DNA of 64,000 bases from Triglochin maritima (Eukaryota; Streptophyta; Magnoliopsida; Alismatales; Juncaginaceae). Location: positions 13,658,001-13,722,000 of the forward strand of contig OY821788.1 of NCBI GenBank assembly GCA_963682175.1, read 5' to 3'. The notes beneath the pieces are model-generated. The model ran no database searches and was not told the origin of the DNA. It worked only from the letters and a program-made list of their open reading frames with translations. This document shows positions 44,553 to 56,466 of the stretch, piece after piece (position 1 is the first letter of the stretch; every line of letters begins with the position of its first letter). A program made the translations under genes and the position numbers.

Positions 44553-46627
44553 TGTAGGATTTCTAGTTTAATTACACATATATATATTTTCGATTTTTTT
44601 TTGCACAATAAGGATCAATTACAATTTTCTATGATTTGTTTCATGCATGCATCGGTTTGTTTCAATAACTAGTTTCAAAACTTCATTAAAACAAACACAA
44701 GGGACTCTGAAATTCATACCTAGAAGTTCTCTAAAACTTCTTGATGATCCGGAGACGTTGAGGATGCTTGTCGCTGCACCGGATGCCTCCGAGTATTCAC
44801 CAAACTCTAAACAAGACCGGAGAAAGAAGAGCTAGCCTCTCAATCTCCAATAGGGTTTAGAATCTAACTACTAACCCCTCTTTAGTTCCGTTGAGAAGAA
44901 GATCTCTGAAAACTAAAACTAAACTCAAGAATTAAGGAAAAATTCATGGAGAATTATGGAGAGAGATGTTTGCACAAGAATATAATGAATTATTAACAAG
45001 GTAATGAGATAAACTTGTATTTATAAGTTCTCTCCAAATTACCTATTCATGTGCAACCTCTTGCCCATGATTTCATGCAAACTTCCATCTAACCATCCCA
45101 TATTTGCTAACGAATAATCTCAGCCACGAATTAAATCAGTTATGGACCAATTTTATGCATGATCTAATTAATTCTTAAATTAATTCTGCAGAAAACCGTC
45201 TGGACCGGTCGACCGTTTGGAGGTTCGGTCGACCGTTTAGACCAAGATTCGGTCGACCGTTCATAACTCGGTCGACCGTTCGTAACAAAAATTATTTCAT
45301 CGCAATGTTCGATCGACCGACCGATATACTTCGGTCGACCGAAAACGAACATAAGAAATTCCCTGTTACGATCGAGACACATCCGGTCGACCGTGCAACA
45401 TTTCGGTCGACCGTGCAACATTCGGTCGACCGTTGACCGTTTAGCGGTCGACCGTTTTTGCACAGTGTTGTAGACTTGTCAAATTTTGGTTTAACCCCTA
45501 CAAAATTTGACATTTCGGGATTAGTAGTAAGTTCACAACTTATGTAACATATTATCCTATATAATTATAAATCATTACACCCCATAATATTTACATCACA
45601 TATGAATTTAATTTAGATTCTGATTATGTTTATTAATTACAACATAATTTTGATTTTGCTTGTTCACCACATGTGTCATGTTTTCTACATGAAACCCGAC
45701 ACACCTTATGAACTCAAAATCCCCATTTCTTGTTTCCCAGTTTTGTGGTGTGACCTATGGGTGGATCTAAACTAAGTTGGCAGTAATATTAAGAGCTTAA
45801 TATCACAAGCTATAAGCGGTATCTAGCTACACATTATAGCTCCCAATTAGTTAGATGTCTTAATTCCACTCGAACCAAAACCCGATCCATTTAGTGATGG
45901 AGTGCAGCACTTGTGTCCGTCCCTTGCCTCATGATATTAAGAATACACACAAAGTTGTATCGTGTCATCTTTGTATTAGTATTCATTTCTTGATCTCTTT
46001 AAGCTAGTTATAAATATGTGACTTAACTCAAATCACATTGTGCACATTATAACTTTGCTCTATCAAGGGGCCCACTAATATCATTACTGAATTAAGAGGG
46101 GCAATGACAATCTTTTGACTAACTATCTTCTCCAACAAAAGTCATACTTAACCAACCAATGCCTTTACACTACACTTATCGATAGCTCAAGACACTAGTC
46201 TAATCAAGCATTTCTTAAGTGATCGGACATAAGTCTCATATCAAAGGACCAAAGACACAGTAAAACATTAATGACACAGAAAACACAATTCTATAATGTT
46301 TTACTTATTAGGTCTATTCAGTATACAAAAGTAGTATTTTCCTCTTTCGTGTACCCATGTTGTCACTCACTTGTAGAGCTACAATGATCTATGACCAACA
46401 CGACAATCTTAACTCGGTAATTAATGTCCCATGTTAATTACCATGATTGCGAATATCTTTTGTTTTATGTAAACCATTATCTTTTAGAGCTCTACTGTTA
46501 AGGACCAAGAGCCTCTTCCTTAACACTTCTAAAAGACGAATAACATAAACAATGAACAAAATGATTTCTCATCCAATTCATAACAATTGACATTTAAAAG
46601 TAAAACTTTTAGAACACATTCCCTTCA
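44553..46627 (-). repeat. Copia F 3' LTR
   Basis: 2,075 bp. TATA (plus TATTTATA, 45018-45025). The CGGTCGACCG cluster at 45200-45455 holds about nine copies, more than the 5' LTR. A polypurine tract (minus AAGTGGGAGAT, about 46628-46640) adjoins it. Confidence 0.92.
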
Positions 46628-46711
46628 ATCTCCCACTTGTTATTAAAGTTTTCTTTCACATACATACTCAATGTATAAAACAATAATTACCAGGGTAAAC
46701 CCCATTACATA

Positions 46712-48572
46712 TCAATCATCAAACCAATCTACATGGTTCCTCAATCCCATGGACTCGAAATGCATTTCGCCCTTGGCTTGCGATAAAGGTTTTGTGAATG
46801 GATCAGTTGTGTTGCTGTTGGTGTCCACCCATAATAGATTTATTTTGTCTTCGTCGATGAAGTCACGTGTGACAAAATACTTTCGATCCATGTACTTCAC
46901 TTTGTGGTGTGATCTAGGATCCTTGATTTGCGAGATAGATGCACTATTATCGCAAAATAGCTCAATGGGTCCCTCGCTCGTGGGAACTACTCCAAGCTCT
47001 TCAAGGAACTTCTTGATCCACACTCCTTCCTTGCTCGCTTCAGCGACAGCCATTACTTCGGAAGTAGTGGTTGAGTCGGCCGTAGTGGTTTGCTTCCAGC
47101 TACGCTAACTCACAGCTCCACCATTCAGAAGAAAGACATATCCTGATTGCTACTTCTATCGTCTGGATCACTCATGAAACTCGCATCCGAATACCCTTCG
47201 GCTACCAACTCCCTTTGTCCTCCATAAACAAGAATCTTATCCTTAGTCCGATTAAGGTACTTCAGGATATTCTTGACCGCAGTCCAATGCTCAGGACTAC
47301 GTTGGATTGATGACGACTTGTCACGCTTAGAGAATACGAGATATCGGGTCTTGTGCAAGTCATCGCGTACATGATCGACCCAATTGCCGAAGCATAAGGG
47401 ACATCCTTCATGTACTCTAAGTCCTTACGTGATTGCGCACGTTGAGACTTCTTGAGTTGCACACCCATACTCATTGGCACACTGCCCTTTTTGGAGTTGT
47501 TCATCTTGAACCTTTCCAAGACCTTGTCAATGTATACACGTTGACTAAGGCCAATGAGTCTACGGGATCTATCTCGATATATCTTGATTCCCAAGATGTA
47601 TTGAGCTTCACCCATATCTTTCATTCAAAATGCAGATTTCAATGAACTTCTCGTTTGCTCAAGCAAATGAATATGATTTCCCATGAGCAATATGTCATCG
47701 ACATATAAGATTAGGAATACTACATGGCTCCCACTAACCTTCTTGTATATACAAGGTTCTTCCTTACTTTGAATGAAGTGAAGCTTCTTCACTTCCTCGT
47801 CAAAGCGTTTGTTCCAACTCCTCGATGCTTGCTTCAATCCATAAATAGATCTTTGAAGCTTGCATACCTTCTCACTATTATTTGGATCTTCAAAACCTTG
47901 AGGCTGTACCATGTATACATCCTCTTCCAAGTTCCCATTAAGGAACGTCGTTTTGACATCCATTTGCCATATTTCATAATCATGAAATGCAGCAATAACG
48001 AGCATTATCCGAATAGACTTGAACATGGCAACTGGTAAAACAGTTTCATCATAGTCAATTCCTTGAACTTGAGTGAAACCCTTCGCTACAAGCCTTGCTT
48101 TGTAGGTTGTCAAGTTCCCATCCATGTCCATCTTCGTCTTGAAAACCCATTTATTTTGAATGACATTTTTCCCTTGAGGAAGGTCAACCAAGTTCCACAC
48201 CTGATTATCATACATGGATTCTATTTCGGATTCCATGACCTTAAACCATAGTTTGGAGTCTTTTCTTTCCATTGCTTCTTGGAAGGTCAAGGGATCATTG
48301 GTACCAAGTACCATGATTTCATGAAGTCCCAGATACAAGTCAAGTTTCTTCCTTTCCCTCGTTGACCTTCTAAGTTCTTTTGGTTCTACGTGTACTTCTC
48401 GAACTTCTTCCACAATTTCTTGCGGAATTGGTTTGTGTTTTATTCTAGAACGTACACTTGGTGGGGAAGATTGAGTTTCTTTCACAATTTCTTGCGAGTG
48501 TCTCTCACTCATGCTCCCACTGACCAAAGGAACCTCGGTTGGGCCTTCATGATCTTGAATGTCATCATTCAT
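46712..48572 (-). pseudogene. Copia F reverse transcriptase and RNase H
   Basis: A long open stretch, 48572-47625, reads EESMYDNQVWNL-type linker, KWVFKTKMDMDGNLTTYKAR, LVAKGFTQVQGIDYDETVLP, CKLQRSIYGLKQASRSWN and LYVDDILLMGN (catalytic YVDD near 47700). It stops at 47625 at SSLKSAF. The next frame (47624) continues MKDMGEAQYILGIKI. Further shifts lie near 47360 and 47125. RNase H follows at 47053-46712 with VAEASKEGVWIKKFLEELGV, ELFCDNSASISQIKDP and the basic end. RT copies the element RNA in the particle; RNase H removes the RNA strand. Confidence 0.92.
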
Positions 48573-49307
48573 GTCAGGATCTTGTAGAGTATCTTACGTC
48601 TCCTCAAGCACAACTCTACTCTCACTACTTTTTATTCATTCCAGAAATTCTTTTTCTAGAAATACAGCATCCCTCTCTACAATCACACGATTGGAGGTGA
48701 TATGCCAAAAGTCGTATCCTCTTTTCTCACGAGGATAACCTATAAAGAAGCACTTATCCGCTTTTGGTTGAAGTTTGGTCGACATCAATTTCTTGACGTA
48801 AGCCTCACAACCCCAAATCTTGAGAAAATTGAGCTTAGGTGTTTTACCACTCCATAGCTCATAAGGAGTTTTCTCCACGGATTTGGATGAAACATTATTT
48901 AGTGTGTAAGCCGCAGTTTGTAGTGCATAACTCCAAAAGTAAAGAGGTAATTCCACATGACTCATCATTGAACGAACCATGTCGAGCAATGTCCTATTCC
49001 TCCTTTCGGATACCCCATTCCACTAAGGTGTACCGGGAGGGGTGAGTTGAGGTACAATACCAAACTCCTTTAGATATGAGTCAAAATCGGCACTTAAGTA
49101 TTCACCTCCATGATCCGTTCGTAGAGACTTGATTTTCTTGTCGAGTTGGTTCTCTACTTCATTCTTGAATTCTTCAAACTTGTCCAAGGATTCACTTTTG
49201 TTTCTCATTAGATAAACATAGCCATAACGACTATAATCATCCGTGAACGTAATGAAGTACTTTAAACCATCTCGTGCACTAGTACTCATTGGACCACGTA
49301 CATACAT
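48573..49307 (-). pseudogene. Copia F integrase
   Basis: 49307-49023 has ARDGLKYFITFTDDYSRYGY and LRTDHGGEYLS (second catalytic Asp in RTDHGGE), then a nonsense codon at about 49024 where H has Gln (GTPQWNG). The part with the catalytic Glu (ERRNRTLLDMVRS) and GYPREKRGYDFW continues in the same frame to about 48636. A further stop lies near 48635. Integrase inserts the cDNA into chromosomes. Confidence 0.88.
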
Positions 49308-49968
49308 CGGAATGTATCAAATCCAACAAGCCACTCGCCCTTGAACCTTTCTTCTTGAAAGGCCTTTTGGTCATTTTTCTCATTAAACATGGTTGGCACG
49401 TCTCCAATGTTTTAAAATCAAGTAGACCAAGAAGGTTAGCTTCTTGCAATTTCTTGATGCGTTTTTCATTTATGTGACCAAGTCGATAGTGCCACAAGAG
49501 AGTATCATTCTCGTGAGTGCTCTTAAGTCTCTTGTTATTGATATTAAAGATTTGTTTATTATTCAATTCAAGCAAATAGAGACAATTCCTTATGAATGCA
49601 TTTGCATAGAAAACACCATTCTCCGATATAGACAAGCAAGAATTTGAAATATTTATATTAAAATTATCCATATCTAAACATGATACAGAAATAATGTTCT
49701 TGCTAATCGAAGGCACGTAATAAACATTCTTTAGACATAAATTTAAACCACTACATAATTGAAGCACCGCAGAAACGTTCACACCATTTCCGAGCTTCAA
49801 TTCTACCTCGTTCCTTACGAGTTCCTTCCTATCCGTGAGTAGCTGCACATTAGAAACTATGTGAGCACAAGATCCAGTATCAATTACCCAATCCTGGACA
49901 GAGGTCGCTAAATTTATTTCAATAACAAATATACCTTTGGCCTTTTTGGGGCGCCGACGTTCAATCAC
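49308..49968 (-). pseudogene. Copia F protease and pre-integrase domain
   Basis: The protease motif WVIDTGSCAHIVSN (catalytic Asp in DTG) is near 49890. The tail (LSISENGVFYANAF) and the pre-integrase zinc-binding domain WHYRLGHINEKRI...CQPCLMRKMTKRPF (H-H-C-C) follow to about 49340. The frame is lost near 49300 (HSDVCTWSNEY), just after the first catalytic Asp of integrase. Confidence 0.88.
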
Positions 49969-50016
49969 TCTGTTGTCAAGGTCTTCCTTGTACTTGGGGC
50001 AATTTGGCCAGATGTG

Positions 50017-50807
50017 TCATTTTTCACCGCAGTGAAAGCACTCCGTATTGGGAGTTGGAGATTTCTGAGGTTTCCCCCTTGAGGCACTCGCACGAGCACC
50101 TCCTACTCCCTTGCTCTTTATTGAACCACTTTTGGTAGATTTGCCCTTTCCTTTACCAATCTTTTGGCTCCTCCCATGGACGGCAAGGACATGCTTGTCC
50201 CTACCCTTGCCCATGTCAACTTCAGCAGTTTTGAGAGCGTTGTGCAGCTCCTCAAGACTCACCCTTTTTTCACGCACGTGATAGTGCATCACAAAGTCCT
50301 TAAAGGACGGGCTAGAGAGTCAAGAATCATATCTTCAACAATGTCCTCGGCCATTGGTGAAGAGAGCTTTGCCAACTTCTCAAGGTACCCTTGCATCGTA
50401 AGAAAATGCATGGATACTAATGTTCCCTCCGCCATATGGCACCTTGTGAGTGTGATGGTGGTCTTATAGCGCTCCTTTCGGGCACTATCCATGAACATCT
50501 TAGACAAAGCCTCCATGGTCTTCTTGGGTTTTGAATCCAAGTATTTCGCTTGAAGCGAGTCACCCATAGATGCTAGCATGAGACCGTGAACTTGGTTCTC
50601 TTGGTCTTCCCACTTGGCTTTAGCCTCTTTCTCTTCATCTGTTAATCTCTCATTCCATTTTGGGATTGGACCTTCCAAAATGTGAGACAGTTTCTTAAAC
50701 TTTAACACGATGTTGAGTTTTAGTTGCCAACTTATGAAGCTTGAGGCATCATTTGCTAAAGGGTGTTTTTCTATCATGGATCGTACGATAGGTTGGATGT
50801 TCGACAT
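50017..50807 (-). pseudogene. Copia F gag
   Basis: ATG at 50807 (MSNIQPIVRSMIEKHP). The frame is open to 50289, with a shift near 50310 relative to H gag. It continues from 50292 (MHYHVREKRVSLEELHNALK) to a nonsense codon at 50017 inside the zinc knuckle: CFHCGEK-stop, where H has Gly. Confidence 0.9.
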
Positions 50808-52298
50808 TTTCTACAAGATAAATCATACAGGATTTTAATGCCAATTTTATGTTTATCATACATACATACAAATGTAAATGCTGCAAATAAAAATCTTGCC
50901 CATAAATGCAACAATCCAAGATCCCATCAATTGTAATATAGACTAGCTAAGGGCTATCGAATACATTACAATATCAAGGTAAGAAAAGCATTTTCTAATC
51001 AAAACCTTTTTGAATTTTAGAAACATTAGCATCTTCAAACTCTTGTGATTCTTGTCGTTTTAATTATGAGGGAATGCGACCTATCCTCGTTAACAAAAAC
51101 TTTTTCCCAAAACCGAGCGAGGGCTCTAGGTAATGTTAAGAAAACATATTTTCATTTGATACGAGATACGTTTATCCATTGTATTCACAACTAAGCATAC
51201 TTGCGGTTAACTAGGGTGAAACGCACCTCATATATCTAATCGTGGCACAACAATAGACAACCATTATATCTCCCACTATTCCCAAAGATGGAGGGAGTTA
51301 TCTCCCGCTAAGGGCGAGCAGAGTATCCCTCGATCGATGGCTGCTAGTGGATGAAATAAGAAGGAAAATTACTCTTAATTTTGTTGGACAATTTCATATA
51401 TTAACATGTGATTCGGAATTTTAGGTTATCATGCATATTATCATTCATACACATCCTAACATTCAATCACATTCATCACATGCATAGCAAAAATTAAACC
51501 ATTCACACAATCCACATCGTGTGAGTTTATATGTTCCCTTTGATCCTTGATCCTCGATCTCTGATCCTCGATCTCTGATCCTCGATCCTCGATCGATGCG
51601 CTACAGCGACGACTTCCTCTTGCACCAGAGATGTAGATTTTATAGAAAATAAACATGCTCCTCACATTCGATAAAAACCGACCAGTGCAAGTCCTATGTA
51701 AAACCTCTCAAATGCAATGCAATTATCTAGAGATAGAAAGAGAGAATTTAGCTTTTACATACAAATAAGCCCTTGTATAATAACAATTACAATCATTAAT
51801 AGGTGCTGATTTGGAACATATAAACTCACAATTCCTGCAAAGACAACTCGAGCATCCATGCACGCAATATTGCTATAAACTATACAACCTAGTTTATCAA
51901 TCCTCTAGAATCCCAAACAATTCTTTGAAAAACATTCTGAAATCCATTAAGAACGATTTTCATCCATCCACAAGTTCAAAAACAATTTTGATCCGCTGTC
52001 CATCCAATTTCCTAAAAGGAAAGACGAACCACAGTTTTTCGGTTTTGTTGATTCTCTTACAAAACAATCGTTTATGCTTAAAAAGAAATTATTGCAAGTT
52101 ATACTTATGTCTAAATCAAAATTCTAATAATTACATGGCATGTTTTAAACCACTTAAAACATTCAAAACGAATTATTACAAAGAATTATTCCAACAAAAC
52201 ATTTAAAGACCAAAAAACCGGAAAATCGAATTGTTCGAACCCTAGATGGTAAACTAAATTTGTTTATAGTTTCAAATCATTAGAAAATTAAACCATAT
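50808..52298 (-). other. Copia F 5' leader
   Basis: 1.49 kb, no supported gene. Contains a short direct repeat of GATCCTCGATCTCT (51546-51595). Colinear with the E leader. Confidence 0.75.
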
Positions 52299-52310
52299 GC
52301 TCTGATACCA
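52299..52310 (-). promoter_or_regulatory. Primer binding site (tRNA-iMet), copia F
   Basis: Minus strand TGGTATCAGAGC, one base after the LTR. Confidence 0.95.
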
Positions 52311-52311
52311 T

Positions 52312-54341
52312 TGTAGGATTTCTAGTTTAATTGCACATATATATTTTCGAAATTGTTTTTGCACAATAAGGATCAATTACAATTTTCTATGATTTGTTTC
52401 ATGCATCGGTTTGTTTCAATAACTAGTTTCAAAACTTCATTAAAACAAACACAAGGGACTCCAAAATTCATACCTAGAAGTTCTCTAAAACTTCTTGATG
52501 ATCCGGAGATGTTGAGGATGGTTGTCGCTGCGCCGGATGCCTCCGAGTATTCACCAAACTCTAAACAAGACCGGAGAGAGAAGAGCTAGTCTCTCAATCT
52601 CCAATAGGGTTTAGAATCTAACTATTAACCCCTCTTTAGTTCCCTTGAGAAGAAGATCTCTGAAAACTAAAACTAAACTCAAGAATTAAGGAAAATACGT
52701 GGAGAATTATGGAGAGAGATGTTTGCACAAGAATATAATGAATTAATTAACAAGGTAATGAGATAAACTTGTATTTATAAGTTCTCTCCAAATTACCTAT
52801 TCATGTGCAACCTCTTGTCCATGATTTCATGCAAACTTCCATCTAACCATCCATTATTTGCTAACAAATAATCTCAGCCACGAATTAAATTAGTTATGGA
52901 TCAATTTCATACATGATCTAATTAATTCTTAAATTAATTCTGCAGAAAACCGTCTGGACCGGTCGACCGTTTGGAGGTTCGGTCGACCGTTTAGACGAAG
53001 TTTCGGTCGACCGTTCATAACTCGGTCGACCGTTCGTAACAAAAATTATTTCATCGCAATGCTCGGTCGACCGACCGATATACTTCGGTCGACTGAAAAC
53101 GAATAGAAGAAATTCCCTGTTACGATCGAGACACATCCGGTCGACCATGCAACATTTCGGTCGACCGTTTTTGCACAGTGCTGCAGACTTGTCAAATTTT
53201 GGTTTAACCCCTACAAAATTTGATATTTCGGGATTAGTAGTAAGTTCACAACTTATGTAACATATTATCCTATGTAATGATAAATCATTACACCCCATAA
53301 TATTTACATCACATATGAATTTAATTTAGATTCTGATCATGTTTATTAATCACAACATAATTTTGATTTTTCTTGTTCACCACATGTGTCATATTTTCTA
53401 CATGAAACCCGACACACCTTATGAACTCAAAATCCTCATTTCTTGTTTCCCAGTTTTGTGGTGTGACCTATGGGGGGATCTAAACTAAGTTGGCAGTGAT
53501 ATTAAGAGCTTAATATCACAAGCTATAAGCGGTATCTAGCTACACATTATAGCTCCCAATTAGTTAGATGTCTTAATTCCACTCGAACCAAAACCCGATC
53601 CATTTAGTGATGGAGTGCACTACTTGTGTATGTCCCTTGCCTCATGATATTAAGAATACACACAAAGTAGTATTGTGTCATCTTTGTATTAGTATTCATT
53701 TCTTGATCTCTTTAAGCTAGTTATAAATATGTGACTTAACTCAAATCACATTGTGTACCTTATAACTTTGCTTTATCAAGGGGCCCACTAATATCATTAC
53801 TCAATTAAGAGGGGCAATGACAATCTTTTGACTAACTATCTTCTCCAACAAAAGTCATACTTAACCAACCAATGCCTTTACACTACACTTATCGATAGCT
53901 CAAGACACTAGTCTAATCAAGCATTTCTTAAGTGATCAGACATAAGTCTCATATCAAAGGACCAAGGACACAGTAAAAACATTAATGACACAGAAAACAC
54001 AATTCTATAATGTTTTACTTATTAGGTCTATTCAGTATACAAAAGTAGTATTTTCCTCTTTCGTGTACCCGTGTTGTCACTCACTTGTAGAGCTACAATG
54101 ATCTATGACCAACACGACAATCTTAACTCGGTAATTAATGTCCCATGTTAATTACCATGATTGCGAATATCTTTTGTTTTATGTAAACCATTATCTTTTA
54201 GAACTCTACGGTTAAGGACCAAGAGCCTCTTTCTTAACACTTCTAAAAGACGAATAACATAAATAAGGAACAAAATGATTTCTCATTCAATTTATATCAA
54301 TTGACATTTAAAAGTAAAACTTTTAGAACACATTCCCTTCA
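52312..54341 (-). repeat. Copia F 5' LTR
   Basis: 2,030 bp, TATTTATA at 52772-52779. The CGGTCGACCG cluster (52958-53168) lacks about 40 bp, with two palindromes, that are present in the 3' LTR. Confidence 0.92.
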
Positions 54342-54346
54342 CGTTA

Positions 54347-55205
54347 GAATCTGACAACCCATGCCACTATCCAAATCATCAATGCTCCGACGCAACTGAC
54401 GATGTTCCGGTTCCAATTGGCTGAGCACCGGTCAGATTTTGGTGTTTATAGATTTTGAAGCATTTTCTTGTTGGGAGGATTGTTAGAGGAATTTCATACA
54501 GAGAGAGATGTGGAAGATTTGGGGAAATTTGGGTTTTAGGGTTTTTGGATACAAAAGTTATTTTGGGTTATTTGGAAAAAATGCTTTTCGGTGAGGGGAA
54601 AATTAGTATTTTTATCTGACTAATGGAAGAAATTGAATGTAGATTAACGGGTGGTTTTTTTGATGGAGTAACAGATTTGCGGGGGTAAATTGATGACAAC
54701 AAAATTTAAGGGGTGCAACGTGATACATGGGTACATTTGAGGGGTGTAAAGTGAAATTACAATTGGTTATATATGCAATAGGTCTATGTAATTACATCAT
54801 TTAGCAAGGTTGGTCATGGCATTGGTTCTTGTCCTACTTTATATCCTCTTGGACTAAGGTTGTCAGAGGGACGATGTAGGGGAAGGTCGGAGGGTGGCAA
54901 TGATATTAGAGGTTTAATTAGACAATAATGTGTTATGTGTTTTTGTATGTGTGATAAATAGACTCTATTATTTTGTTGTTGTTGGCTATACTAATGTTGT
55001 GGTGAACCCTCCGTCAATATATAACTATATGAATGTTAAGCAGTTGTGTTATTTCTTGCTTGTTTCTTGTTATATTAGCGCAATTGAATCCCAACTCCAT
55101 TAGAACTCGAGCAGGTTTGGTTTAATCAATAGCTCTAGTCCTCTACAGAACACAATACCATACCAAATGTAGAACAACTTTCCTGCCAGGAAGAAACAAC
55201 ATTTT
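54347..55205. other. Region between copia F and a LINE scrap
   Basis: Continuation of the F host sequence. A minus-strand stretch (54460-54347) reads in part QLRRSIDDLDSGMG, too short to assign. Around 54710-54775 AAGGGGTGCAACGTGATACA and GAGGGGTGTAAAGTGAAATT resemble phrases common near plant DNA-transposon ends. No gene supported. Confidence 0.4.
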
Positions 55206-55527
55206 CAACAACAACAACAAAGCCTTTAATCCCAAACTAATTAGGGGTAGGCTAGATATGAACTTAAAAAGAATCACGGTTCGACCACGTAAATAGTTTT
55301 CTTCCATGCATTCCTATCCAATGCCAAATCCCTCGGAAAATTTCAATCTTTTAGGTCTTTTTTAAACCGCTTCTTTCCAAGTTAATTTTGATCCGCTTCT
55401 CCCTCTTTTTATGTCTTTATCATGGTTCAACACTCCCTTTCTAACCAGTGCCTCTACATGTCTTCTTTGTACATGTCCAAACCATCTCAACCCTATGTTG
55501 TGTAAGTTCCTCCTCTGTTGGGGGAAC
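55206..55527 (-). mobile_element. RTE-type LINE 3' fragment
   Basis: (CAA)n AAAGCCTTTAATCCCAAACT followed by TTAGGGGTAGG (55206-55255) is the well-known 3' signature of plant RTE-type LINEs, here in the minus sense with a (TTG)n tail. 55440-55500 (CATGTCCAAACCATCTCAA) is the corresponding RT-proximal region. Truncated by the LTR of copia H at 55528. Confidence 0.65.
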
Positions 55528-56453
55528 TGAAAGGAATGTGTTCTAAAAGTTTTACTTTATATGTATTGAATGTGCGAGCATTTGTTTTCCTTGAATATGG
55601 TATTCGTCTTTTGGAAGTGTTAAGGAAGAGGCGTTTGGTCCTTAACCATAGAGCTCTAAAAGATAATGGTTTACATAAATCAAAAGTTATTCACAATCAT
55701 GGCAATTAACATGGAACATTAATTACCAATATAAGATTGTTGTGTTGGTCATCGATTGTTGTAGCTCTACAAATAATTGACGACATGAGTATATAAAAGA
55801 GGAAAATATTACTTTTGTATACTGAATAGACCTGAATTATTAAGAGATTAATTAAATCATGGGTAGATTAATTTCATATTTAATTAAAACGTTTTTTGTG
55901 GGTGCTTATGTGGAAATTAGAGATTAATTTAGGAGAGAATAAGTAAGAGATCATGGCTAAATAATAGTTCTTGATAAGGATTTTTTGGGAGACTATAAAA
56001 GGACCCCTACTCCTACTTGTTTAATACTAATGTAAAAATTCTTTCTCTCATTAATCTCTCCCTAATCACCACGAAAATCTCTTAGTAAATTTAAGTTTTA
56101 GTGATAAGAATCTCAGGAGCTTAAAGATGGGTTATTAGCTAGATTCTAAACCTTGCTAGAGATTGATTGACTAGCTCATTTCTCTCTAATCTTGTTTAGA
56201 GTTTGGTGAACACTCGGAGGCAAATCCGTGGACGATTCAACGGGCAACACGACTCCGGATCTTCAAAAGGTTTTAGAGAACCTTTAGGTATGATTCTACC
56301 TTTGTGATTTATTTTAATAAATGTAGGGTTGCATGTTATTAGAATAAACACAAAGTTATGTACATAGAAATTGTTGAAAATATGAAAATCGATCTTGTAT
56401 TTTGTATTAATTTTTTTAAAATATATACATACATAGGGACACGAAATCCTACA
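55528..56453 (+). repeat. Copia H 5' LTR
   Basis: 926 bp, TGAAAGGAATG...ATCCTACA. Its end regions match the F LTR ends, but it is less than half as long and has no CGGTCGACCG cluster. TATA box TATAAAA at 55994-56000. Confidence 0.85.
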
Positions 56454-56454
56454 A

Positions 56455-56466
56455 TGGTATCAGAGC
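56455..56466 (+). promoter_or_regulatory. Primer binding site (tRNA-iMet), copia H
   Basis: TGGTATCAGAGC, one base after the LTR end. Confidence 0.95.

Larger units (their letters stand above)
44553..54341 (-). mobile_element. Copia element F, complete with target duplication
   Basis: 9,789 bp. LTRs 44553-46627 and 52312-54341 (minus sense TGAAGGGAATG...ATCCTACA) are flanked by the direct repeat CGTTA at 44548-44552 and 54342-54346. The internal order in the minus sense is primer site, 1.49-kb leader, gag, protease, integrase, RT, RNase H, polypurine tract: the copia order. Every coding segment carries stops or shifts, so it is a dead element with intact borders. Confidence 0.93.

Noticed and set aside
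5151..52310. tRNA genes at the TGGTATCAGAGC and TGGCGCCGTTGCCGGGGA sites
   Set aside because: Only the complement of tRNA 3' ends is present, directly next to LTR ends; no cloverleaf surrounds them. They are primer binding sites.
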